DNA of 35,191 nt from NCBI GenBank assembly GCA_948469375.1, contig CAOKLO010000034.1:1-35191 (forward strand), given 5' to 3'. The notes under the pieces are model-generated. The model made no database searches. It worked only from the letters and a program-made list of their open reading frames with translations, and was not told the DNA's origin. Positions 24,125-31,796 of this stretch are shown piece by piece. This DNA comes from an uncultured bacterium (GTDB lineage Bacteria > Bacillota > Clostridia > Oscillospirales > Oscillospiraceae). Position numbers and translations under genes: made by a program. Numbering within the stretch: position 1 is the stretch's first letter; each line of letters opens with the position of its first letter.

Positions 24125-25054
24125 ATGGGATTTTGGCCAAATTTGGAGCGGGAGGCTCCTGAGTATGATTCGGACATTCCCCGTAAGACGGGCCTGCCCC
24201 GGTTTTGGGAGGTTTTAAGCCGGGACTTCTGGGATGTGTTCCGCGCCGGATTTTTAGCATTGCTGGGATGTGTTCCATTTATGGTCGGCACAGCCTTTGC
24301 CGTCACGTCCCATGTACTCCTGTTTGCCCCCATTGCCGGGCTGGCGGGCGGCGCCGCCGCCGGACCGGAGCTGTGCGGGCTGGCGGACACCGTGCTGCGG
24401 GGGCTACGGGACGAGCCGGGGTTTTGGTGGCACATCTACCGCCGGGCGTGGAAGCGCAGCGCCAAGGACGCCCTCCTGCCGGGGGCATTGGGCGGAGCCC
24501 TTCTGAGCACACAGGTGCTCCTGCTCTTCCATGCGGGAGCCTTGGGGCTGAACGTGGCCATGGGCGCGGGCTTGATTGCCGGACTGCTGCTGGTGCTGGC
24601 GGTTTCCCTATACCTGTGGCCCCAGCTGGCCCTGATGGAGTTGCCGTTCCCCCAGCTTCTCAAAAACTCGGCGCTGCTGTTTTTGGGCCAGCTTCCCCGG
24701 AGCGCGGCGGCGCTGGCCGTTTTGGCCTGTTACCTTGGGCTGATGCTGCGCTTTTTCAGCTTGACGGTAACGCTGCTTCCCTTCGTCAACCTCTGGGTCC
24801 CGGCGCTTCCGGCGCTGTTCCTCATTTATCCCGGCATTAACGCAAATTTTCAGATAGAAGAAAAGCTGAAGGAAAAATGGTTTGCTCTATCAATTGACAG
24901 GCCGCCCATTTGGGCGGCCTGTCAATTGATCCTGTATTGTATTAATAAAGAGAATGCGCTCATTAAGCCTTGCTGTACGATGGTCTATGCTATGCAGCTG
25001 ATTTTAAGCTTCATCCGATGGGTATTCAATTCTGCGGCTTCAGTCTCATTTTGA
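24125..25054 (+). CDS. YesL/DUF624-like membrane protein with read-through C-terminus
   Basis: Integral membrane protein with about five hydrophobic segments, resembling the YesL (DUF624) family often encoded with carbohydrate ABC transporters. The opening (PRFWEVLSRDFWDVFRAGFLAL) and the glycine-rich second helix fit. I start at ATG 24125, behind GAGGGGG; an in-frame ATG at 24083 overlaps the previous gene. The recognisable protein seems to end near residue 254 (EEKLKEKW), yet the frame stays open for 54 more codons, directly through a perfect 19-bp palindrome and on to 25054. That tail (AACQLILYCINKEN onward) looks like translated non-coding DNA, suggesting that the original stop codon was lost. 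Function unknown; a role in transporter assembly or sensing is speculation. Confidence 0.75.
   Translation: MGFWPNLEREAPEYDSDIPRKTGLPRFWEVLSRDFWDVFRAGFLALLGCVPFMVGTAFAVTSHVLLFAPIAGLAGGAAAGPELCGLADTVLRGLRDEPGFWWHIYRRAWKRSAKDALLPGALGGALLSTQVLLLFHAGALGLNVAMGAGLIAGLLLVLAVSLYLWPQLALMELPFPQLLKNSALLFLGQLPRSAAALAVLACYLGLMLRFFSLTVTLLPFVNLWVPALPALFLIYPGINANFQIEEKLKEKWFALSIDRPPIWAACQLILYCINKENALIKPCCTMVYAMQLILSFIRWVFNSAASVSF
24890..24929. terminator. Perfect 19-bp palindrome inside the 3' end of the YesL-like frame
   Basis: Arms TCAATTGACAGGCCGCCCA (24890-24908) and its exact complement (24911-24929) with only TT between. It lies where the operon should end and before the convergent glycosyltransferase gene, so it looks like a terminator or mRNA 3' stabiliser, but no T-run follows on the plus strand and it is currently inside an open frame. 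Confidence 0.6.
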
Positions 25055-25097
25055 TGATACATCATGACGGCTTGTTAAGCCTTTCCCAATGCCGCCG

Positions 25098-26177
25098 TCA
25101 TTTCTCCGCCGTCAGGCTCTGGAAAAAGCTCCGGTTGTGCAGGACCGGAGCGGCATCCGGCTTGAAGGACGCCGCCAGCTCGTTCATCTGCTTTGCCCGC
25201 GCCAAATCACCCAAACGGCTGAAGCATACGCACAGCTGGATGCAGGGCAGATAGCCGTAGCAGTCGGGGGAGACAAAGCCGCCGCGGCTATCGTCCCGGG
25301 TGCAGGTCAGGGCTAGCGAATACCAGTAGGCGGCTAAAGATACCTGCTCCCGCTGGAAAAACCAGCGGCCCAGCTCACAGCACACCTCAGCCCTGGGCCG
25401 GTCGTAGGCAAAGCTGCGCAGCAGCGATTGCAGCGCCTGCTCCAGCTGGTCCATGCGCTCATAGCAGTAGGCGCAGTGGCGGCAGGCGTCGATATTGTTC
25501 TCCACCCAGCCCCGGCCCTCGTCCAGAAAGTGCTCAAAAACTCGGATGGCCTCCTCGTAGCGCTGGTGGTAGTACAGCTCCCGTCCGTAATAGAACTGCT
25601 GGCGGGGCTTCAACTCCTCCCCCCGCGCCAATTGCCCCTCATAGATCCGCAGGTTCCTGTCCGGATCGGAGGGACGCAGCTTGCGGTGGGTGACGGCGAA
25701 CTCGCTGTAGACCACTTGGCCGACCGGCGTAACGGCCTCATGCACAGCTCCTTCCCACCGCATTCCGGCGTGGTTTTTGATAAGCCGTTCCCGGAAATAA
25801 GAAAAGGTCACGTTTCCGTTCTCGTCAAAGCCCGTGTTATACTTGGCCATGACTACACAGACGCCCGGGTCCAGCGTCTCCTTCAGCGTCTCGAGGGCCG
25901 CCCGGTCCGCTTCCAGGAGCACATCGTCCGCGTCCAGCCACATACAGTAATCCTTCTCCGCCAAGGAAAAGGCGTAGTTTCGGGCTGCGGCAAAATCGTC
26001 TATCCAGGCAAAATCGTATACCCGGCTGGTAAACTGTTCCGCGATCTCCCGCGTTCGGTCGGCAGAGCCGGTGTCCACGATGACGATCTCATCCACCAGG
26101 CCCGACACGCTTTCCAGACAGCGGGCCAGCACATCCTCCTCGTTTTTAACAATCATACACAGGCTGACGCTTATCAT
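25098..26177 (-). CDS. Family 2 glycosyltransferase with TPR-like C-terminus
   Basis: GT-A fold glycosyltransferase of 359 aa that would transfer a nucleotide-activated sugar. The N-terminal domain opens with ISVSLCMIVKNEEDVLARCL, followed by IVDTGSADRT and the metal-binding DxD region MWLDADD (Asp82, Asp84). The C-terminal half (about 200-340) is built of helical pairs such as QQFYYGRELYYHQRYEEAI, resembling tetratricopeptide repeats, the layout of SunS-type and related protein-modifying transferases. A strong AAAAGGAGG lies upstream of the ATG. It is the third gene on the minus strand behind two collagen-repeat proteins rich in threonine, which makes those proteins its likely acceptors, as in glycosylated BclA of the exosporium. 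The acceptor is inferred. Confidence 0.9.
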   Translation of the reverse strand: MISVSLCMIVKNEEDVLARCLESVSGLVDEIVIVDTGSADRTREIAEQFTSRVYDFAWIDDFAAARNYAFSLAEKDYCMWLDADDVLLEADRAALETLKETLDPGVCVVMAKYNTGFDENGNVTFSYFRERLIKNHAGMRWEGAVHEAVTPVGQVVYSEFAVTHRKLRPSDPDRNLRIYEGQLARGEELKPRQQFYYGRELYYHQRYEEAIRVFEHFLDEGRGWVENNIDACRHCAYCYERMDQLEQALQSLLRSFAYDRPRAEVCCELGRWFFQREQVSLAAYWYSLALTCTRDDSRGGFVSPDCYGYLPCIQLCVCFSRLGDLARAKQMNELAASFKPDAAPVLHNRSFFQSLTAEK

Positions 26178-26203
26178 AACGGAGCCTCCTTTTGATTCAT
26201 TTG

Positions 26204-26239
26204 ACAGGCTCCCACCGGCCTTTGCCGGCGGGAGCCTGT
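26204..26239 (-). terminator. Strong hairpin between collagen-like and glycosyltransferase genes
   Basis: Arms ACAGGCTCCC (26204-26213) and GGGAGCCTGT (26230-26239), with an inner CCGGC/GCCGG pair, give a long near-continuous stem. No U-run follows on the minus strand, so partial termination or message stabilisation is more likely than full termination. Confidence 0.6.
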
Positions 26240-26260
26240 GTCATAGCGGCGCTCAGCGCC

Positions 26261-27133
26261 TCATTCGTCTGCTATTTCTGTCTCGTAATCCTGGGTCGGG
26301 GCGCGCACTGGGCTCCCATCGTCCAGCCGGACGATCATCAGGGACGCGCCCGCGCCGCCGCCGAGCAGCACCGCCGCCCCGGCCAGCACAATGGGGTAGA
26401 GCTGGAGGGAAATGGTGGAGTTGGCGGGCAGGTTGACCACAATCTCGTTTTCAAAACTGGAGACGGACAGCACCGGCGCGATGGTGGACGCCGTGTTGTT
26501 CACCCCGTTGATGACCAGCCGGCTGCCCATCAGCAGGGCGACCGTGGTATTCACGTGGTAAGAGAGGCGGTAGCGCCCCGCAGTGGCCACGGTAAAGACG
26601 GTATTCCCCGCATTGGGGGTGATGTCCGCCGAGAACAGCTGGGCGCTGGGCAGGGGAATGGGCGTGCCGCCCAGGGCTACGGACACGCTGGAGCCCGCCG
26701 TATTGGCGGCAAAGCCCGCTGTCGCTGTGGGGTTGGGGCCGTTGGGACCGGTAGGACCGGTGGCTCCGGTAGGACCGGTGACGCCAGCCGCGCCGATGGC
26801 CCCGGTCGCCCCGGCAGGGCCGATGGCTCCGGTGGGGCCGGTGAATACCGGCGCATCCAGCGCCGCGCTCAGCTTCGCGCCCAGCAGCAGCTGCTGCTGA
26901 GTGATCTCATCCAGCGTCCGCTGAACGCTTTTGTTCACGTCCAAAACGTCCTCAATGTCTGCGCTTTCGCCGAGCCCGGGCAGCGTGCCCAGGACATATT
27001 GCAGCTTTTCGCCCTCGGCATTCAAGATGTGGCTCAGGCTCAGCTCCTCAGCGGCGATGGAGGCAATGATCTCATTGATGCTCCCATCTCGGGTCAGAGG
27101 AGGATCAATGATGGGGAAATTGGGCTGCGACAT
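26261..27133 (-). CDS. BclA-like collagen-repeat surface protein (first copy)
   Basis: A 290-aa three-part protein. The N-terminal domain (1-98) carries the segment [19 protein letters not shown], shared with the two neighbouring paralogues. Residues 99-134 are 12 Gly-X-Y triplets, mostly GPT, GAT and GAI, which would form a short collagen-like triple helix. The C-terminal domain (about 138-290) is a beta-rich TNF/C1q-like trimer domain similar to that of exosporium BclA ([21 protein letters not shown], then a glycine-rich end GASLMIVRL). There is no signal peptide, as expected for a spore-surface protein assembled in the mother cell. The GAGGAGG ribosome binding site and the 14-base gap behind the upstream paralogue indicate an operon. 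A spore location is inferred from similarity to BclA and the promoter type. Confidence 0.88.
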   Translation of the reverse strand: MSQPNFPIIDPPLTRDGSINEIIASIAAEELSLSHILNAEGEKLQYVLGTLPGLGESADIEDVLDVNKSVQRTLDEITQQQLLLGAKLSAALDAPVFTGPTGAIGPAGATGAIGAAGVTGPTGATGPTGPNGPNPTATAGFAANTAGSSVSVALGGTPIPLPSAQLFSADITPNAGNTVFTVATAGRYRLSYHVNTTVALLMGSRLVINGVNNTASTIAPVLSVSSFENEIVVNLPANSTISLQLYPIVLAGAAVLLGGGAGASLMIVRLDDGSPVRAPTQDYETEIADE

Positions 27134-27147
27134 ACCGTTGCACCTCC

Positions 27148-28005
27148 TCAGCTCAGACGGGTAATCATCAGGGAAGCACCCGCAGAACCCGGAAGCAGCG
27201 TCGCGGCGGACACGATCCCGAACATTTGCAGGGATACGGTGGTGCCGGCGGCAAGGTTCAGCATGACCTCATTGGAGAAATGGCTGAGAGATACCAGCGG
27301 CGCGATGGTGGAGGCCGTGTTGGCCGAGCCGTTGATCAGGAGGGTGGTGCCGCTAGCCAAGGCGACGGTGGTGTTCACCTCATAGGACAGGCGGTACCGT
27401 CCGGCGGTGTTCACCGTAAAGACGGTGTTGCCCGCGTTGACCGTGATGTCGGTGGGCAGCACCTGGGCGTCGGGCAGCGGGACGAGCACGCCCGCCAGCA
27501 CCACCGCCAGCACGGAGCCGCTGGTGTTGGCGGCAAAGCTGGAGGTGGAGGTGACGTTGACGCCGGTGGGACCGGTGGGGCCCGCCACGCCCGTGGCGCC
27601 CGCAGCCCCTGTGGCCCCTGTGGCGCCGGTAGCGCCGGTGGGACCGGTGGGGCCTGTGACGCCTGTGGCGCCGGTAGCGCCGGCAGCGCCTGTGGTGCCC
27701 GTGGCGCCCTGCATCTGGGACGCCTCCAGCGCGCCCTGCATCTTAGCCCTTAAAAAGAGCTGGTTCTGGACAGTGGTCTCCAGCAGGCCGCGCACGCTCT
27801 CGTTGGCCGCCAGCACGTCGCTGACGGTGGCCGGAGGGCCGCTGAGGCCGGGCAGGGTGCCCAGAATATATTGCAATTTCTCGCCCTCGGCGTTCAAAAT
27901 ATGGCTGAGACCCAGCTCCTCCATGGCGATGGAGGACAGGATCTGATTAACTGCGTCTTCCCGGTCGATCGGGGGATCGACTACGGGAAAGCTGGGCATA
28001 GACAA
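27148..28005 (-). CDS. BclA-like collagen-repeat surface protein (second copy)
   Basis: Paralogue of the following gene, 285 aa. The N-terminal domain (1-99) includes [19 protein letters not shown]. Seventeen Gly-X-Y triplets occupy 100-150, dominated by GAT and GPT, and are threonine-rich and so suited to O-glycosylation. The C-terminal trimerisation domain (about 155-285) has [21 protein letters not shown] and ends [11 protein letters not shown] choose the TTG at 28005 as start: AAAGGAG stands eight bases before it, and TTG-TCT-ATG-CCC aligns with ATG-TCT-ATG-CCT of the divergent paralogue. The ATG at 27999 would be too close-spaced but possible. It is the first gene of the collagen/glycosyltransferase operon, preceded by a sigma-K-like promoter at 28084-28111. 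Confidence 0.87.
   Translation of the reverse strand: MSMPSFPVVDPPIDREDAVNQILSSIAMEELGLSHILNAEGEKLQYILGTLPGLSGPPATVSDVLAANESVRGLLETTVQNQLFLRAKMQGALEASQMQGATGTTGAAGATGATGVTGPTGPTGATGATGATGAAGATGVAGPTGPTGVNVTSTSSFAANTSGSVLAVVLAGVLVPLPDAQVLPTDITVNAGNTVFTVNTAGRYRLSYEVNTTVALASGTTLLINGSANTASTIAPLVSLSHFSNEVMLNLAAGTTVSLQMFGIVSAATLLPGSAGASLMITRLS
27857..27927 (-). repeat. 71-base inverted repeat, left copy
   Basis: This segment matches 28325-28395 in inverted orientation at 70 of 71 positions (a 54-base perfect run). It encodes the AMEEL...[18 protein letters not shown] segment of the N-terminal domain in both divergent paralogues. Identity at DNA level, including third codon positions, points to recent duplication or gene conversion. 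Confidence 0.9.
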
Positions 28006-28083
28006 GGACAAAACTCCTTTCCATTCCAGGCAGCGCAAGCCGTTTGTTTGACCGTACTTTCCGGTCCCGGCAGGCGCCTGACA

Positions 28084-28111
28084 TATCGTATGTGCCCCGG
28101 GTCCGGCAGGT
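28084..28111 (-). promoter_or_regulatory. Candidate sigma-K-type sporulation promoter of the collagen operon
   Basis: Minus strand: -10 CATACGATA at 28084-28092 fits the sigma-K/sigma-E consensus CATAnnnTA, and exactly 17 bases upstream stands AC (28110-28111), the sigma-K -35 signature. It is about 75 bases before the first collagen gene's start. Good match to late mother-cell promoters, untested. Confidence 0.55.
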
Positions 28112-28147
28112 TCCATTCTTCGACATTATCCAATGGGAAGCCGGGCG

Positions 28148-28156
28148 CATAAAATA
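28148..28156 (+). promoter_or_regulatory. Candidate sigma-E/K-type -10 element of the divergent paralogue
   Basis: CATAAAATA also fits CATAnnnTA, about 90 bases before the ATG at 28247, but no matching -35 stands at the expected distance. With the opposite-strand element it would make a divergent pair of sporulation promoters. Confidence 0.35.
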
Positions 28157-28246
28157 GACCGGCGGCGCGGACGGCGCGCCGTACATCTGCCGCGTTCCGT
28201 CCCCTAAGAGAGCCTCGGAGCAGAGCGATGATTGGAGTAATAAAAT

Positions 28247-29032
28247 ATGTCTATGCCTTCCTTTCCTCCCTGCGGGGCGGATATGACAAAAGATGAGGCG
28301 CTTACAATGATTATTGCCTCCGTTGCCATGGAGGAGCTGGCTCTCAGCCATATTTTGAACGCCGAGGGCGAGAAATTGCAATATATTCTGGGCACTCTCC
28401 CAGGAAGCCAGAAAATCTGTGCCAGCCCCCAAGAGGTTCTGGCGGTGAACAAAAGCGTCACGGAGCTGCTGAACACTGTGATGCAAAGCCAAATGCTGCT
28501 GAAAGGCAAAATGGAAAAGGCGCTGGAGGCCGGCAGCCGCCCGCCCGCGCCGGAGCCGCCCTGCCCGGAAGGCCCGCCCTGGGGCGGCGGAAGCCCATGC
28601 TGTCAAAAAAGCACGATTCACCTGGCCAGCCGGTGTGATGGTTTTTCCTGGGACAATGGTTTCCTCCTGTCCTGGAAGTGCCGGGGACGAAGGGGCTGCG
28701 ATATTCGATGGAGCGAGGAAATGCCGGCGCTTGTGGAGCTGGACCCGGGAAAAACCTATGGGCTGGATTACACCATAAACGTCCGAGGTCCTTACCGCGG
28801 CGACAGCGCGGGGGCCGTCTTTATCAGGCTTACACCCTGCGATGCCTTTCAAGAGGTCCTGCCCCTCTATTTTTCCGTGAAATGCCTGGAGTGTGAACCC
28901 TTGACGCTGCACTATTCCACCATACTTTTCCCGCAGGCGCATCCTGCGCCCTGCGCCGACCTCTCCTTGCTTCTGAACTACGGGGATAGCCTTTTTGTAG
29001 AGCGGGCGTCCCTCAATATTTATGAAATTTAG
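28247..29032 (+). CDS. Paralogue of the collagen-like proteins without collagen repeats, Cys-rich
   Basis: A 261-aa protein whose first 95 or so residues match the N-terminal domain of the two collagen-repeat proteins ([19 protein letters not shown], then LAVNKSVTELLNTVMQSQM). The Gly-X-Y region is replaced by a short proline/glycine/cysteine linker (about 98-121, with PCPEGPPWGGG). The C-terminal half (about 122-261) is a beta-rich domain I do not recognise, with eight or so cysteines over linker and domain, including CRGRRGC and KCLECE, suggesting disulfide cross-linking or metal binding. No signal peptide is present. It is transcribed away from the collagen operon from a shared 241-base region. 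A role in the same spore-surface layer is likely but inferred; the cysteines would suit a cross-linked basal layer. Confidence 0.85.
   Translation: MSMPSFPPCGADMTKDEALTMIIASVAMEELALSHILNAEGEKLQYILGTLPGSQKICASPQEVLAVNKSVTELLNTVMQSQMLLKGKMEKALEAGSRPPAPEPPCPEGPPWGGGSPCCQKSTIHLASRCDGFSWDNGFLLSWKCRGRRGCDIRWSEEMPALVELDPGKTYGLDYTINVRGPYRGDSAGAVFIRLTPCDAFQEVLPLYFSVKCLECEPLTLHYSTILFPQAHPAPCADLSLLLNYGDSLFVERASLNIYEI
28325..28395 (+). repeat. 71-base inverted repeat, right copy
   Basis: Partner of 27857-27927 in inverted orientation (70 of 71 identical). Recombination between the copies would invert the roughly 400 bases between them, including both divergent promoters. Confidence 0.9.
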
Positions 29033-29098
29033 GAATTGATTTGTTTGAATAAGCCCGCTTTCCCCCATAATATTCATAAATATCGCCTGTTCAATAAA

Positions 29099-29136
29099 GT
29101 AAGAGCCGCAGTGACAAAAATCACTGCGGCTCTTAC
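29099..29136 (-). terminator. Terminator of the liv operon
   Basis: Perfect 16-bp stem (29099-29114 with 29121-29136) and a six-base loop. On the minus strand it is followed by ACTTTATT, and it lies about 45 bases past the livF stop. It may also stop plus-strand transcription from the Cys-rich paralogue. Confidence 0.85.
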
Positions 29137-29180
29137 AATTCGGCCCGGAGAATTTGACAAAGAATCAGCAGCCGGAGGGC

Positions 29181-29882
29181 TTATCCGCCCAGATAGGCTT
29201 TCTTGACCGCCTCGTCCCGGAGCAGCTCGTTGCCGGTGCCGGTGGCCACGATCTTGCCCGTCTCCAGCACATAGCCCCGGTCGGCCACGGACAGGGCCAT
29301 CCGGGCGTTCTGCTCCACCAGCAGGATGGTGGTGCCCGCCTGGTGCAGCTGCTTGATGATCTCAAAAATCTGTTCCACCAGAATGGGGGCCAGGCCCATA
29401 GACGGCTCGTCCAGCATCAGCAGCTTGGGGTTGGACATGAGTCCCCGGCCCATGGCAAGCATCTGCTGCTCACCCCCGGACAGGGTGCCCGCCATCTGCT
29501 TCCGGCGCTCCTTCAAGCGGGGAAACTGCTCATACACCCGCTCCAGATTGGGGGCGATGGTGGACCGGGCCTGGGTGTACGCCCCCATCTCCAGATTTTC
29601 CTCCACCGTCATCTGCTGGAAAATGCGCCGCCCCTCGGGGACGTGGGCCAGACCCTTCTCCACGATCTTGTGGGCGGGCACCGTCCCCAGGGGCTTGTCA
29701 AGAAACTCGATGGACCCGGTGCGGGAGTGGAGCAGGCCGCACACCGTGTTCAAAATGGTGGACTTGCCCGCGCCGTTGGCTCCGATGAGGGTGACCACCT
29801 CGCCGTCGTTGACCTGGAAGGAGACGCCCTTGATGGCGTGGATGGCGCCGTAATACACGTTGATGTCGTTGACTTTCAGCAT
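29181..29882 (-). CDS. livF: Branched-chain amino acid ABC transporter ATPase LivF
   Basis: Cytoplasmic ATPase of the HAAT-type leucine/isoleucine/valine importer, 233 aa, the normal LivF size. Walker A GANGAGKST lies at about 34-42. The Q-loop region, the signature LSGGEQQML, Walker B LLMLDEPSMGLAP and the switch LLVEQNARMAL (LivF-typical) follow. I start at ATG 29882 behind GGAGGG; the frame is open further upstream, but that would overlap livG. It is the last gene of the livK-H-M-G-F operon, and the terminator at 29099-29136 follows. Confidence 0.95.
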   Translation of the reverse strand: MLKVNDINVYYGAIHAIKGVSFQVNDGEVVTLIGANGAGKSTILNTVCGLLHSRTGSIEFLDKPLGTVPAHKIVEKGLAHVPEGRRIFQQMTVEENLEMGAYTQARSTIAPNLERVYEQFPRLKERRKQMAGTLSGGEQQMLAMGRGLMSNPKLLMLDEPSMGLAPILVEQIFEIIKQLHQAGTTILLVEQNARMALSVADRGYVLETGKIVATGTGNELLRDEAVKKAYLGG

Positions 29883-29895
29883 TTTCGCGCCCTCC

Positions 29896-30744
29896 TCACT
29901 GCTGCTTGCCCAGATAGGCCTCAATCACCGTGGGGTCGGATTGGATCTCCTCCGCCGTCCCCTTGGCGATGATCTGGCCGAAATTCAGCACGCAGATGCC
30001 CTCGCAGATGCCCATCACCAGGCTCATGTCGTGCTCGATCAGCATGATGGCGATCTGGAAGGTGTCCCGGATCTTGACGATGTTCTCCATCAGCTCCGCC
30101 GTCTCCGACGGGTTCATGCCCGCCGCCGGTTCGTCCAGCAGCAGCAGAGACGGGTTGGTGGCCAGGGCCCGGACGATCTCCAGCCGCCGCTGGGCGCCGT
30201 AGGGCAGGGAGCCCGCCTGGTGGTCCGCCAGATCCTGCATGTCGAAGATGGACAGCAGCTCCAGCGCCCGCTCATGGGCGGCCTTCTCCTGCCGCCAGTA
30301 CTTGGGCAGGCGCAGGATGCCGGAGAACATGGAGTACTTCTCCTGGTTGTGCAGGCCGATTTTCACATTGTCCTCCACGCTCAGGTTGGAGAACAGGCGG
30401 ATGTTCTGGAAGGTGCGGGCGATGCCCATGCGGTTGATCTGGGAGGGGGTCTTGCCGTGGGTGTCCAGGCCGTCCAGCAGGATGGTACCCCGGGTGGGCT
30501 GGTATACCTTGGTGAGCAGGTTGAACACGGTGGTCTTGCCCGCGCCGTTGGGGCCGATGAGCCCCGCAATCTCGGTGCGGCCCACGGTGATGTTGAACTC
30601 GTTGACGGCGGTCAGGCCGCCGAAATCGATGCCCAGATGGCTGCACTCCAGAATGGGGGTCATATTCACGTCCCGCTCCGGGATGATGGAGTGGCTGGGC
30701 ACAGGCACCATCCTGCCCTTGTTGAACTGCTTCTTCTCAGCCAT
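29896..30744 (-). CDS. livG: Branched-chain amino acid ABC transporter ATPase LivG
   Basis: Second ATPase of the importer, 282 aa, paired with LivF. Walker A GPNGAGKTT lies at about 62-70, the signature is LPYGAQRRLEI (LivG-like), Walker B is LLLLDEPAAGMNP, and the LivG hallmark MLIEHDMSLVM contains the switch histidine. The N-terminus is about 25 residues longer than typical LivG (255 aa); the internal Met28 near 30663 is an alternative start that would give the usual length, but the ATG at 30744 overlaps livM by eight bases and has GGGGG upstream, favouring coupled translation. The operon gap to livF is 13 bases. Confidence 0.94.
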   Translation of the reverse strand: MAEKKQFNKGRMVPVPSHSIIPERDVNMTPILECSHLGIDFGGLTAVNEFNITVGRTEIAGLIGPNGAGKTTVFNLLTKVYQPTRGTILLDGLDTHGKTPSQINRMGIARTFQNIRLFSNLSVEDNVKIGLHNQEKYSMFSGILRLPKYWRQEKAAHERALELLSIFDMQDLADHQAGSLPYGAQRRLEIVRALATNPSLLLLDEPAAGMNPSETAELMENIVKIRDTFQIAIMLIEHDMSLVMGICEGICVLNFGQIIAKGTAEEIQSDPTVIEAYLGKQQ

Positions 30745-31789
30745 TGTCCACAGCCCCCTTTCGCTTGGGAATGACCCGGCCCACCAGGGCCTTGAGCTCG
30801 TCGTTGTTGGTGGCCAGCATCACCAGGATCAGCACGATGGCGTAGATGAGCATGCGGTAATCGTCCAGCCCCAGGCCCCGGAGCAGCTCCGGCAGGACGT
30901 AGAGCAGGGCGGCGGCGATGATGGACCCCCGGATGGAGCCAAGCCCCCCCAGCACCACGAACACCAGCACCAGGATAGAGGTGTTGAAGTTGAACTTGGA
31001 GGCCACGGTGGACGAGTAGTTGAGCCCCCACAGCGCCCCGGCGGCCCCCGCCAGAGCGGCGGAGGTGACGAAGGCCATCAGCTTGTACTTGGTGACGTTG
31101 ATGCCCACGCTCTCCGCGGCGATGCGGTTGTCCCGCAGGGCCATGATCGCCCGGCCGGACCGGCTGTTCACCAGGTTCTGCACCACCAGCAGGGTGATGA
31201 GGATGAGCACAAACCCGGCGGTGAAGGAGGCCAGCTTCTGCACGCCCACCGCCCCCATGGGGCCCTTGATGATGGCGGTGCCGTCGGGGGCCAGGTCGAA
31301 GCGCTTGGAGCTGGCGGCAAAATGGATGCCCCGGCTGTCCACCCCCACATAGAGCACCATGATGATGTTCTGGATGATCTGGCCGAAGGCCAGGGTGACG
31401 ATGGCCAGGTAGTCACCCTGGAGGCGGAGCACCGGCACGCCCACGATCGCGCCGCCCAGGGCGCCGAAGGCCGCCCCCACCGCCATGGACACCGCCAGGC
31501 GCAGGGGGGCCATGGGGATGGCGCTTTGCAGCAGGATGGAGGCGGTGATGCCGGAGAAGGCCCCCAGGCTCATGAAGCCTGCGTGGCCCAGGGACAGCTC
31601 GCCCAAAATGCCCACCGTCAGGTTCAGGGACACCGCCATGACGATGTAGCAGCAGGCGGGCACCAGCAGGGACTGGAGGGTGTTGGACAGCCTGCCCATG
31701 CCCATCAGGACCTGGAGCGCGGCGAAGGCGGCGATGACGATGCCGTAATTGATAAACCCGTTGAGGGAAGCTTTGCTGATCTTTTTCAT
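30737..31789 (-). CDS. livM: Branched-chain amino acid ABC permease LivM
   Basis: Inner-membrane permease of 350 aa with about nine to ten hydrophobic segments. LivM features are clear: LTVGILGELSLGHAGFMSLGAF, YLAIVTLAFGQIIQNI, and the cytoplasmic coupling segment SRSGRAIMALRDNRIAAESVGINVTKYK, followed by VLGGLGSIRGSI. The start is the ATG at 31789 behind GAGGCGG, seven bases past the livH stop; the upstream open frame lies within livH and is rejected. It forms the translocation path together with LivH. Confidence 0.95.
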   Translation of the reverse strand: MKKISKASLNGFINYGIVIAAFAALQVLMGMGRLSNTLQSLLVPACCYIVMAVSLNLTVGILGELSLGHAGFMSLGAFSGITASILLQSAIPMAPLRLAVSMAVGAAFGALGGAIVGVPVLRLQGDYLAIVTLAFGQIIQNIIMVLYVGVDSRGIHFAASSKRFDLAPDGTAIIKGPMGAVGVQKLASFTAGFVLILITLLVVQNLVNSRSGRAIMALRDNRIAAESVGINVTKYKLMAFVTSAALAGAAGALWGLNYSSTVASKFNFNTSILVLVFVVLGGLGSIRGSIIAAALLYVLPELLRGLGLDDYRMLIYAIVLILVMLATNNDELKALVGRVIPKRKGAVDNG

Positions 31790-31796
31790 GGCCGCC

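Noticed and set aside
27541-27712. Short tandem repeats resembling a CRISPR or minisatellite array
   Set aside because: The 9-base periodicity is explained by Gly-X-Y triplets in the collagen-like gene, and no spacers of constant length exist.
27947-29077. 376-codon minus-strand open frame through the divergent promoter region and the Cys-rich paralogue
   Set aside because: It is antisense to a gene with a conserved domain, and crosses both candidate sporulation promoters; no recognisable protein features.
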